Shown here: positions 1 through 7,534 of the stretch, piece by piece
How positions within the stretch are numbered: the first letter of the stretch is position 1
Layout of the letters: every line of letters begins with the position of its first letter
NCBI GenBank assembly: GCA_028684915.1
Contig: JAQUEZ010000019.1
Coordinates: forward strand, 1 to 56,160
Direction of reading: 5' to 3'
DNA from: Desulfobulbus sp.
GTDB lineage: Bacteria; Desulfobacterota; Desulfobulbia; Desulfobulbales; Desulfobulbaceae
Length of the DNA stretch: 56,160 nt
Position numbers and translations under genes: made by a program
Notes under the pieces: model-generated
The model's input: the letters and a program-made list of their open reading frames with translations, nothing else
The model's database searches: none
Told to the model about the DNA's origin: nothing

Positions 1-1
1 T

Positions 2-301
2 CAGCAGCAACAACAACAGTTGCAGCGGCAACAACAAAACGACCAGCGACGTCAGCAGCAACAGGAGATGCAGCGTCGGCAGCAAGATGACCAGCGACGT
101 CAGCAGCAACAGGAGATGCAGCGTCGGCAGCAGGATGATCAACGGCGTCAACAACAGCAGCAGTTGCAGCGGCAACAAAATGACCAGCGTCGTCAACACC
201 AGCCGCAAGCGCAACAGGGGAATCGCAACCAAAATCAACAGCCTCAGCAGCGACATAAACGGCCAACTCCTGAAGAAGAGTTGCAAAAGCAGCAGAATTA
301 A
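2..301 (+). CDS. Gln/Arg-rich tandem-repeat protein, C-terminal part
   Basis: The frame is open from the window edge, so only the last 99 codons of a longer protein are seen. Almost every residue is Gln, Arg, Asp or Met. A 16-residue unit (core DQRRQQQQEMQRRQQ) recurs with its DNA at 41, 89 and 137, spaced 48 bp, and a degenerate 45-bp spaced copy begins at 182. The tail changes to a charged, Pro-containing segment (RHKRPTPEEE) before the stop. Such sequences form charged coiled or disordered regions and are common C-terminal to secreted or envelope proteins. I do not recognise the family, and the N-terminus that would define it lies outside the window. The near-identity of the 48-bp units suggests recent expansion or active length variation. 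Confidence 0.6.
   Translation, partial: QQQQQQLQRQQQNDQRRQQQQEMQRRQQDDQRRQQQQEMQRRQQDDQRRQQQQQLQRQQNDQRRQHQPQAQQGNRNQNQQPQQRHKRPTPEEELQKQQN
41..226 (+). repeat. 48-bp coding tandem repeat
   Basis: Units begin at 41, 89, 137 and 182. The first two are nearly identical over 48 bp, the third carries mainly silent differences, and the fourth is divergent and 45 bp downstream of the third. The repeat keeps the reading frame of the Gln/Arg-rich protein. Confidence 0.75.
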
Positions 302-337
302 GCAAATGGCCAACCTGATTTGTCCGGGGCAGAGCCG

Positions 338-1273
338 ATGATAAACAACGCTTTTTCACCGGCTCTGCTTACCTCCTGCACCCTTTGTCCCCGGCAGTGT
401 GGGGGAGATCGCCGTCAAGGCACCAAAGGCTATTGCCGTATCGGTGAAGATTTGGCGATTGCCTCCATTACCCTGCACCGTGGAGAGGAGCCAGTTTTAA
501 GTGGTACCAGGGGGATCTGTAATGTCTTCTTCGCCCATTGCAATCTACGCTGTCTCTACTGTCAGAATGTACAGATTTCACGTAACGAGACTGCGCTCCA
601 ACACGGCGATTGGTCGCTGCCCCAGGTGGTCGACCGGATCGCATCCATCCTTGATACCGGTGTCAATCGGCTTGGTTTTGTTTCGCCTTCGCACATGGCC
701 CAGCAGATGGTGAGCATTGTCCAGGCGCTGCATCAGCGGGGTTACCATCCGGTGGTGGTGTACAACTCCAACGGGTATGATCGGGTGAAAACGTTGCGGG
801 CACTGGAGCCGTGGGTTGATGTTTATCTTCCGGACTATAAATACAGTGATCCGTTCCTGGCCGGTCAGTGGTCAGGGGCGGTAGAGTATCCCGAAGTTGC
901 CGCCGCAGCCCTGAAGGAGATGTACCGGCAGAAGGGTAATCTGCTCCATCTTGACGATGAGGGGTTGGCGCTACGCGGACTCATTGTCCGGCACCTGGTC
1001 TTGCCGGGTGCGGTGGGTAATAGTCTTGGGGTGCTCCGTTTTCTTGCTGAGGAGCTCTCCAGTCGCATAACCCTTTCCCTGATGTCCCAATACCAGCCCA
1101 TCGCCGAGGTGGCTGCTATGGAACTTCTGGGGCGTACTCTTCTTCCCGAAGAGTACGCACTGGTAGTGGCTGAGATGGATCAGCTTGGGTTTGAAAACGG
1201 GTGGGTGCAGGAATTTGCCAGTGCTGCGTATTACAACCCTGATTTTAGTCGAGCTACACCCTTTGGTGAATAA
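338..1273 (+). CDS. Radical SAM protein, PflX/COG1313-like
   Basis: The 311-residue product carries the radical SAM cluster motif CNLRCLYC (CxxxCxxC), which binds a 4Fe-4S cluster and S-adenosylmethionine. It also has an N-terminal Cys-rich segment (CTLCPRQCGGDR) followed by GYCRIG, typical of the PflX group of pyruvate-formate-lyase-activating-enzyme homologues. These are predicted to make glycyl or other protein radicals or to modify a protein; the substrate of PflX-type members is unknown. A TTG at 320 would add six residues. I prefer the ATG at 338 because a GGGG/GAG stretch sits just upstream. A terminator-like hairpin follows the stop immediately, so the gene ends its transcript. The upstream Gln/Arg-rich gene stops 36 bases earlier and may be co-transcribed. 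Confidence 0.85.
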   Translation: MINNAFSPALLTSCTLCPRQCGGDRRQGTKGYCRIGEDLAIASITLHRGEEPVLSGTRGICNVFFAHCNLRCLYCQNVQISRNETALQHGDWSLPQVVDRIASILDTGVNRLGFVSPSHMAQQMVSIVQALHQRGYHPVVVYNSNGYDRVKTLRALEPWVDVYLPDYKYSDPFLAGQWSGAVEYPEVAAAALKEMYRQKGNLLHLDDEGLALRGLIVRHLVLPGAVGNSLGVLRFLAEELSSRITLSLMSQYQPIAEVAAMELLGRTLLPEEYALVVAEMDQLGFENGWVQEFASAAYYNPDFSRATPFGE

Positions 1274-1299
1274 GTTCCCTCGGAGGAACGCTCTTTTTT
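1274..1299 (+). terminator. Rho-independent terminator after radical SAM gene
   Basis: GTTCC (1274-1278) pairs with GGAAC (1285-1289), followed within five bases by a run of six T. The hairpin begins at the base after the stop codon. Confidence 0.65.
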
Positions 1300-1394
1300 G
1301 GGCTGGCATCCCATTTGACGCCGTCATTCTCGGCGCGTATACTAATTTCTAATCGTCGTCCTTGCACAAACACGCGAAAACAACGCCGTATGTT

Positions 1395-1558
1395 TGATGA
1401 CGTCGTAAAAACTTCGATCTACGGCGTCGCAGCCTTTTTTCCAACGCTCGACATGCCGTATGTATGCCTTCGAGCCGGTAAAAACACCGCTCCTTCTGTA
1501 TCTGTGTTTTTACCTAGCCATCCCTTAGGCTGTGATGGACTTTTTACGAGTCCATCAT
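1395..1558 (+). repeat. Dispersed ~160-bp hairpin element, copy A
   Basis: This is the best full-length copy of an element also seen at 13442, 23057, 30764, 41587, 43117 (reverse) and 43648 (reverse). An outer inverted repeat pairs the first ~17 bases (GATG..GTCGTAAAAAC) with GTTTTTACCTAGCCATC at 1506-1522. A second perfect hairpin closes the element: GATGGACT (1534-1541) and AGTCCATC (1549-1556) around a 7-base loop. It codes for no plausible protein. It lies just upstream of the kinase gene, whose own ribosome site is outside it. It resembles a REP/MITE-like non-autonomous element. Confidence 0.85.
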
Positions 1559-1622
1559 GATTTGGAGTTCTCTGTTTTCGTGTTTCTGCCCCAGGTTTCC
1601 TCTATGTGGTTTAGGAGGTCCC

Positions 1623-4544
1623 ATGAGCAAGCTCTCGGACAACAAAGCGTTGCCCGCTTCAGGCGATCAAGATGTGCAATCTCTGATCAAAGCAGCTGAT
1701 CTCGGCTTGCAGCCTGGATATACTTCACCAGCTGCAGTAGCCCCCAATTTCCAGATCATAGTGGATGCCATGGAGGCGCCTTTTTTCCTCGTTGATGGAT
1801 CTGGAGCCCTTCTCTTTGCCAATCGTCAAGCACGGGATGGAGTCTTGTTGGAATACGCTCAGTCCGAATCCTGTGCCCCTTCTCTTGCAAGTATTTTTTC
1901 TTACCAACAAGGCAAAGATCTGCTGCATCTTGTGCAAGAGGTCTTAGCTACCAATGTTTCGGCCGCGTATGCGTTGGAACTGCCCAGCCCGATTCATGGT
2001 AAGCGCTGGTTTGAGCTCAGGATTGTTCCAGTCAGTCTTGAGCCGCAAGCCCAGGTAGGGCTATTTTTTAAGGATGTAACCGAAAATAAGTGCCATCAGG
2101 AGGGGCGTAAGGCCCAGTTGTATCTGCTGGAAAACAGTAAATGTTGGTCTATGCCCCAATTGCTACAAGCCACATTGGATAAGGTGGGCGAACTGACTGG
2201 CAGCCCGATTGGCTTTTATCATTTTGTCAATGAGGCGGAGGGGACCCTGTCCCTGCAGATGTGGTCCACCGCCACCTTGGCAAATTTTTGTCGTATCGGT
2301 GGCAAGAGTGGTGCGGCCTACCCGATTGAAGAGGGCGGAGTCTGGCTTGATTGTCTGCGCCAGCGACAGACGGTGATCCACAATAACTATGCCGAGCTTC
2401 CCCATAAACGAGGGGTTCCCGAGGGGCATGTGCCTGTTATCCGTGAGCTGGTTACGCCCATTTTTCGCGATCAGGAAATTGTCGCCATATTAGGCGTCGG
2501 TAACAAAAACTGTGCGTATACCGAAGACGATGCCGCCTTGGTTCAACACTTTGCCGATATGGCCTGGGACTTGGTGGCGCATAAGCGAATAGCGGAGGAG
2601 CAAAACGAGGCTCGTCGCAAGCTCAACGACCTGATCAGTAATCTGCCCGGAATGGCTTTTAGCAGTGAGACAAACGATGAGCGCACGCTGCATTTCGTCA
2701 GCGAGGGGTGCTTCAAATTGACCGGTTATTCGGCAGAGGAATTACTTTCCGCTGACCATGGTGTGTTCGCCGAGTTGATTCATCCACTGGACTTGGCCAA
2801 AGTCCACGAAATCGTGCGCGTGGCCATGGGAAGTCGACAGCCCTATGAGGTGGAATACCGTCTGCGTGCAGCCGATGGCCAGGAGCGGATCGTGCTTGAA
2901 CGAGGGGTCACTGTTACTTGTGAAGGGTGCGATCCAGGGCTGATCGAAGGGTTTGCCATTGATGTTACCGACCAGAAAAACACTGCCGAGCGAATTGCCG
3001 ATTCCCAGAAGCAGTTGCTGACTATTCTCGACAGCATCGAAGCGCAGATATTTGTCGCCGATATGGCCAGTCATGAGGTGCTCTTCGTTAATCAGAAGAA
3101 GAAAGAGGCCTTTGGCGGCAACTGGCAGAGCGAACCCTGTTACCGGGTTTTCCAGAACAAGGAGGCTCCCTGCGAGTTCTGCACCCATAAGCAGTTGCTG
3201 GATAGCCAGGGGGAGCCAGGTCCGGTCTGCCAATGGGAGAGTTGCAACCCGGTGAACGGTCGCTGGTATGTCAATTATGACAAGGCGGTGCGCTGGCTCG
3301 ACGGGCGGATGGTGCACATGCAAGTGGCCTTTGATAACACCGACCGCAAGGAGTCGGAGTTAAAGCTGCGGCGAATGCAGAAGATGGAAGCCATGGGCCT
3401 TTTGGCCAGCGGCGTGGCCCATGACTTCAATAATATCCTCTCAGTGATTCTTGGCTATGCCACCATGGCGCTTGACGAGATCGGCGAAAGCGGTTCACGC
3501 ATCCGCCGCGATGTGCTGCAGATCCAGAAGGCGGGCCTGCGCGCTCGTGATCTAGTGAAACAGATCCTCTCCTTTTGTCATCAGTCCGAGGAACATTATA
3601 AGCCGCTCAAGCTACATCTGATCGTCAAAGAGGTGATCAAGATGTTGCGTTCTTCTCTGCCTTCGACCATCCATGTCACCGCCCAACTCACCGGGGTGGA
3701 AAACCTGGTGCTGGCCAATCCCTCGCAGATTCACCAGGTGCTGATGAATCTCTGCACCAATGCCCATCATGCGATGAAAGAGGGCGGAGAGCTGGTGATC
3801 GGTCTGGATCAGGTGATGATTGACGAACGACAGACACAGCAGGAACTGCACGACCTCACCGAGGGCAGCTACCTCCGTCTCAGTGTCAAAGATACGGGGA
3901 GCGGTATTCCGCAGGAGATTTTGGATAAGATTTTTGATCCTTTCTTCACTACCAAAGACGAAGGCGAGGGGACCGGGTTGGGGCTCGCGGTAGTGCAGGG
4001 GATTATTGCTGCGCACAAAGGGGCGATTACGGTCAAGAGTCGCCCCGGTGAGGGGACCACCGTTGCCGTTTATTTGCCCGAAGTGCTCCATCGGCGGGTG
4101 GAGGAAGATGGGGACGCGTTGGCGGAGATTCCAGGAGGGAAAGAAAAAATCCTGATCGTGGATGACGAGTCGGCTGTGGCCCTGGTGATTGGGCGGATGC
4201 TGAGCTCGCTGGGTTACGCCACCGAGATCTTTACCGACAGTGCCAAGGCCCTGGAGGCCTATGCACGTAACTCGAAAAAAATTGATCTTGTTATCACCGA
4301 TATGACCATGCCCAAGTTCACCGGCATGGCCCTTGCCCAAGCCATGCGTGCCCTGCGGCCCGACCAACCGATCATTATTTGTACCGGCTACAGCGAGCAT
4401 CTTACCGCGGTCGAGGCCAAAGCCAAGGGAATCCGAGCCTTTCTCGATAAACCTGTTTCCCAGGTAACGCTCGCTCTTGCCGTCCGGCGTGCTCTGGACG
4501 AGGCCGAAGAACAGCCTGGAGATGCCTTGGCTACCGCAGGCTGA
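1623..4544 (+). CDS. Hybrid sensor histidine kinase (PAS-GAF-PAS-PAS-HisKA-HATPase-REC)
   Basis: A 973-residue cytoplasmic sensor without membrane segments. In order: a PAS domain (about 42-150), a GAF domain (about 165-325), two further PAS domains (about 335-460 and 470-590; the last contains CEFCTHKQ), the HisKA phospho-acceptor (GVAHDFNNILS), the ATPase with N box (NLCTNAHHAM) and G boxes (DTGSGIP, GTGLGLAVV), and a C-terminal receiver (ILIVDDES, phospho-Asp in VITDMTMP, Lys in LDKPVS). It probably senses a small ligand or redox state and passes phosphate to its own receiver and then to an unknown partner. The start is the ATG at 1623, preceded by AGGAGG. An ATG at 1557 lies inside the end of the hairpin element and is unlikely. 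The gene converges on a PAS-LuxR regulator with a 14-base overlap. Confidence 0.93.
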   Translation: MSKLSDNKALPASGDQDVQSLIKAADLGLQPGYTSPAAVAPNFQIIVDAMEAPFFLVDGSGALLFANRQARDGVLLEYAQSESCAPSLASIFSYQQGKDLLHLVQEVLATNVSAAYALELPSPIHGKRWFELRIVPVSLEPQAQVGLFFKDVTENKCHQEGRKAQLYLLENSKCWSMPQLLQATLDKVGELTGSPIGFYHFVNEAEGTLSLQMWSTATLANFCRIGGKSGAAYPIEEGGVWLDCLRQRQTVIHNNYAELPHKRGVPEGHVPVIRELVTPIFRDQEIVAILGVGNKNCAYTEDDAALVQHFADMAWDLVAHKRIAEEQNEARRKLNDLISNLPGMAFSSETNDERTLHFVSEGCFKLTGYSAEELLSADHGVFAELIHPLDLAKVHEIVRVAMGSRQPYEVEYRLRAADGQERIVLERGVTVTCEGCDPGLIEGFAIDVTDQKNTAERIADSQKQLLTILDSIEAQIFVADMASHEVLFVNQKKKEAFGGNWQSEPCYRVFQNKEAPCEFCTHKQLLDSQGEPGPVCQWESCNPVNGRWYVNYDKAVRWLDGRMVHMQVAFDNTDRKESELKLRRMQKMEAMGLLASGVAHDFNNILSVILGYATMALDEIGESGSRIRRDVLQIQKAGLRARDLVKQILSFCHQSEEHYKPLKLHLIVKEVIKMLRSSLPSTIHVTAQLTGVENLVLANPSQIHQVLMNLCTNAHHAMKEGGELVIGLDQVMIDERQTQQELHDLTEGSYLRLSVKDTGSGIPQEILDKIFDPFFTTKDEGEGTGLGLAVVQGIIAAHKGAITVKSRPGEGTTVAVYLPEVLHRRVEEDGDALAEIPGGKEKILIVDDESAVALVIGRMLSSLGYATEIFTDSAKALEAYARNSKKIDLVITDMTMPKFTGMALAQAMRALRPDQPIIICTGYSEHLTAVEAKAKGIRAFLDKPVSQVTLALAVRRALDEAEEQPGDALATAG

Positions 4545-5385
4545 GTAGGTAGGTACGCAGGTTAACGCTTCTTTTGCTCAGGCCAAGTTTCCGCCGTAGT
4601 TTTTTACGATGAAAACTGATCGTGGCGACTGCAACCCCAAGAACATCGGCGATATCCTGGCTACTTTTGCCTTGGCGGACCAGGGTGGCGACCTCGATCT
4701 CCTGGGGGGTGAGGAGGAGATTGACGGTGGAGAGGCGGTTGAGAAAGGGTGACACCACCTCGTTTAAGTGGTTGTGAATGATATCCACCAGGGTCAGTTG
4801 GCGCTCGCTCAGCGAACTTTGTTGCAGCTTTTCTAGCGCAGGAACGGCTAGTTCACGGATATTGGCAACAATTCTCTCCTCCATCTGTTCCCGGTCCCGT
4901 TGGCGCTGCTCCAGTAGCACCTTGAGGGCAATGTTGGTTTCCTCCAGTTTTTCCGTTTTGTGGTGCAGTTCCTCTTCCTGCTGCCGTAATTTCTCCTGGG
5001 CGAGCATAATCGGGGTGATGTTTTCATGGGTAACGATCACCCGTCTGGCGAGGCTGTCGCGATAAGGAACGACTCGCAAGCTGTACCAGCGTTTTTCCTG
5101 GGGTGAGTGGCAAGGATACTGGGTAAGGAATTCCTCGATCTCCCCGGTGATGACCTGGCGGATTGCGCGGCTGATCAGGTGGCTTTCCCCTTCGTCGCAG
5201 GTGCCGACCTCGCAGGTGGCCAGGTAATTCAGACCAACGCAGTCCACTGGTTCGGGCATGCCGTTATTGCGGGCAAATTCTTGCCAGGCACGATTGGTTT
5301 CCACAATCACCCCGTTTTCATCAAGAACGGCAACATGGGTGGAGAGCGAGTCGACGATTACCCGGTGCATTGTATCAACAGCCAT
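4531..5385 (-). CDS. PAS-LuxR transcriptional regulator
   Basis: 284 residues: an N-terminal PAS domain (about 5-130, HVAVLDENGVIVETNRAW), a Gln/Glu-rich coiled coil (about 135-190), and a C-terminal LuxR helix-turn-helix (LTPQEIEVATLVRQGKSSQD, followed by SFHRKKLRRKLGL). There is no receiver domain, so it probably senses a signal through PAS or takes it from another protein. I chose the ATG at 5385 because GGAG lies five bases upstream; a longer frame to 5493 lacks a ribosome site. It is divergent from the hydrogenase operon, with a 25-bp palindrome between them, and so is a candidate regulator of that operon. Its 3' end overlaps the hybrid kinase gene by 14 bases. Confidence 0.88.
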   Translation of the reverse strand: MAVDTMHRVIVDSLSTHVAVLDENGVIVETNRAWQEFARNNGMPEPVDCVGLNYLATCEVGTCDEGESHLISRAIRQVITGEIEEFLTQYPCHSPQEKRWYSLRVVPYRDSLARRVIVTHENITPIMLAQEKLRQQEEELHHKTEKLEETNIALKVLLEQRQRDREQMEERIVANIRELAVPALEKLQQSSLSERQLTLVDIIHNHLNEVVSPFLNRLSTVNLLLTPQEIEVATLVRQGKSSQDIADVLGVAVATISFHRKKLRRKLGLSKRSVNLRTYLLSLR

Positions 5386-5459
5386 GCGTACTCCGATGTG
5401 GTTGTTTCCCTTAGTCACATTGATCGATCGTAAGATCGAGATCCGTTCGCCCACTGCAT

Positions 5460-5484
5460 TTTGCCCTTGCCAAAATTGGGCAAA
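5460..5484. promoter_or_regulatory. Palindrome in divergent LuxR/hydrogenase intergenic region
   Basis: TTTGCCC (5460-5466) and GGGCAAA (5478-5484) form perfect 7-bp arms around 11 bases. A nested alternative is TTGCC/GGCAA at 5467-5483. It is a plausible operator for the neighbouring PAS-LuxR protein, but it could also fold as RNA near the protease start. Confidence 0.4.
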
Positions 5485-5486
5485 TA

Positions 5487-6065
5487 ATGGCATGTTGTCA
5501 CATTATGCATATCTCGCACAAAAAGAAAGATAGTGTCAACCTGCCTGAGCTGGTGATCCTGGGCTGCGGCAACGCCCTGCTCGGCGACGATGGTTTTGGT
5601 CCGGCAGTGATTGAGCGGCTGGAGCAGACCGGGCTGCCGCAGCAGGTACAGGCAATTGATGTCGGCACCTCGGTCCGTGAACACTTGCTTGACTATTTAA
5701 TGGCGCCCAATCTTCGTCCGTCATCGCTGATTATTGTTGATGCGACCTACCTCGATGGGCAGCAACCAGGGACGGTGTCGCAATGCCGACCTGCGGATCT
5801 GGCGAGCTGCAAGGTACACGATTTTTCTCTGCATCAGTTTCCCACGGTCAACCTGCTGAGCGAGTTGCAGCTGGAAACCGGAATCGATGTGGTGTTGCTG
5901 TTGGCCCAGGCGGCCACCGTGCCTGAGGAGATCGCACCGGGACTGACCCCGGCCATGGCGCAGGCAGTGGAGAGGGCAACCGAGATGATACTGCATCGAA
6001 TCTCCCCATATGTCACCCCTTTTTCCAGCGGCACCCCTGTTGCCGCTGCGGAGAGTATTTCATGA
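5487..6065 (+). CDS. [NiFe] hydrogenase maturation protease
   Basis: This 192-residue HycI/FrcD-type endopeptidase cuts the C-terminal extension from the hydrogenase large subunit after nickel insertion. The signature GCGNALLGDDGFGP, with the nickel-sensing acidic residue, is at the N-terminus, and the later VHDFSLHQFP matches the conserved His-Ser/Leu-His region. Its likely substrate is the MvhA protein at 11986-13431, which ends with a removable tail after its active-site motif. Two ATGs are possible (5487 and 5505) and neither has a strong ribosome site. The stop overlaps the next start as ATGA, which indicates translational coupling and makes this the first gene of the hydrogenase operon. 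Confidence 0.88.
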   Translation: MACCHIMHISHKKKDSVNLPELVILGCGNALLGDDGFGPAVIERLEQTGLPQQVQAIDVGTSVREHLLDYLMAPNLRPSSLIIVDATYLDGQQPGTVSQCRPADLASCKVHDFSLHQFPTVNLLSELQLETGIDVVLLLAQAATVPEEIAPGLTPAMAQAVERATEMILHRISPYVTPFSSGTPVAAAESIS

Positions 6066-7534
6066 TTTACGAGGCCAAGGTCAATGATTTGGCCGATGAG
6101 TTCGGCGTCCACCGCAATACCATCCGTAACTGGATCAACTCCGGCGTGCTTCCGGCCCAGGAGGGCCCAGGTCGTCGCTACCTGATTCAGTGGGAGGATT
6201 ACAAGCGCCTTTGCGACAAGTACGGGCGGGAGCCGCGCATCTCTCCGGACCCAGGCGTTGCCGGTGAGACTGCCCAGCCGATAAACGGCAATGTGCCCAT
6301 GGCGGTACGTCTGGAGTCCAAGTCCAACCCGCTGTATTCCGCACCGCTGTTGGCCGATGTCTGCCTGACCTGCGGTTCCTGCGCCGGAGCCTGCCCTATT
6401 TCCGGGGTTGATGATCTGGATCCGCGCAAGATCATTCGCATGGCCTTTTTCGGTATGGAAGAGGAACTGGTGGAGAGCGACTGGCCGTGGAAGTGTACCA
6501 TGTGCGGCAAGTGCGAGGTGGTCTGCCCGATGAACGTGGAGATTTTGCAGCTGATGCGCCGTATCCGTGCCCGCCGTGATCGGGACAAGGTGCCGGTGGC
6601 GATCCAGAAGGGGGTGGTCACCTGTCTGGAGAAGGGCAATAATCTTGGCATTCCCAAGGATGATTTTTTAGGGTTGATGAAAGACCTTGGCCAAGAACTG
6701 GCTGAGGACAGCTGCCCTGGATTTGTCACCCCCATTGATGTCCGTGGTGCCCGGCTGCTGGTGACTGTTAACTCCAAACTGCCCTTTGCCGAACCCGAGA
6801 CCTTGACCTGGTGGTGGAAAATTTTTCATGCTGCCGGTGAATCCTGGACCATCTCCTCGGAGTATTGGGAGGGGGTCAACTGGGCGTTGCACTCCGGCGA
6901 TTACAGCGCCATGCGTACCATTGTCAAGCGCATCATCGATAACATCGAGCGACTCAACTGCAAGGCCTTGCTCCTGCCTGAGTGCGGCCACGCCTACTAT
7001 GCCACCCGCTACGCCCTGGAGCGATGGTTTCCGGAATCCCTGCAGCAGTTCAAGGTTTACACCGTTTTTGATCTGTTGCTTGAGTATGTCAATCAGCGGC
7101 GGATCATTCTTGAACCCTCACTGAATACCAAGCTGACGACCTTCCACGACTCCTGCAATTACGGGCGTAAGTCGCTGAGGACCTTTGGTCACGGCTATTT
7201 CGACGAGGCCCGGACCCTGACCCGCGCCTGTTGCCCTAACTATGTCGACCTGATCCCGGACCGAGAGGAAAATTTCTGCTGTGGTGCCGGCGGCGGTGCC
7301 TGGGCCAGCCCTTTTGGTGCCGAACGGGTGTTCCACGGGCGGATGAAGGCTCGTCAGATCAGTGAATCCGGGGCAAAAGTCGTGGTTACTGCCTGTCAGA
7401 ACTGCCGCGATCAGCTGCAGGTGTCACTCAATCGTGAATTTAACCTCAATATTGAGGTCTGCTTTTTATGGGAGCTGGTGGCGAAATCACTGATTATGCC
7501 CAAGCGAATCGTAGGAGAGGTGCAGCATGGCTGA
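6062..7534 (+). CDS. HTH-HdrC-HdrB (HdrD-like) fusion protein
   Basis: 490 residues. Residues 1-60 form a MerR/excisionase-type helix-turn-helix (DEFGVHRNTIRNWINSGVLP). Next come two 4Fe-4S ferredoxin motifs (CLTCGSCAGACP about 101-112 and CTMCGKCEVVCP about 142-153) as in HdrC, then an HdrB-type CCG region (FHDSCNYGRK, NFCCGAGGG, TACQNCRDQL). Only the second CCG cluster is complete; the first half keeps only isolated Cys. HdrB/HdrC subunits carry electrons from the flavin bifurcation site of HdrA to the disulfide (or DsrC-like) acceptor. The next gene is a matching HdrA. The DNA-binding-type domain on an electron-transfer subunit is odd: it could be a protein-docking module or a true regulator. 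The ATG overlaps the protease stop, and its own stop overlaps the HdrA start by 8 bases. Confidence 0.85.
   Translation: MIYEAKVNDLADEFGVHRNTIRNWINSGVLPAQEGPGRRYLIQWEDYKRLCDKYGREPRISPDPGVAGETAQPINGNVPMAVRLESKSNPLYSAPLLADVCLTCGSCAGACPISGVDDLDPRKIIRMAFFGMEEELVESDWPWKCTMCGKCEVVCPMNVEILQLMRRIRARRDRDKVPVAIQKGVVTCLEKGNNLGIPKDDFLGLMKDLGQELAEDSCPGFVTPIDVRGARLLVTVNSKLPFAEPETLTWWWKIFHAAGESWTISSEYWEGVNWALHSGDYSAMRTIVKRIIDNIERLNCKALLLPECGHAYYATRYALERWFPESLQQFKVYTVFDLLLEYVNQRRIILEPSLNTKLTTFHDSCNYGRKSLRTFGHGYFDEARTLTRACCPNYVDLIPDREENFCCGAGGGAWASPFGAERVFHGRMKARQISESGAKVVVTACQNCRDQLQVSLNREFNLNIEVCFLWELVAKSLIMPKRIVGEVQHG

Noticed and set aside
1315..1560. 81-codon open frame over element copy A
   Set aside because: It only reflects the repeat; similar frames appear in other copies (13332-13625, 41426-41745) with unrelated starts.
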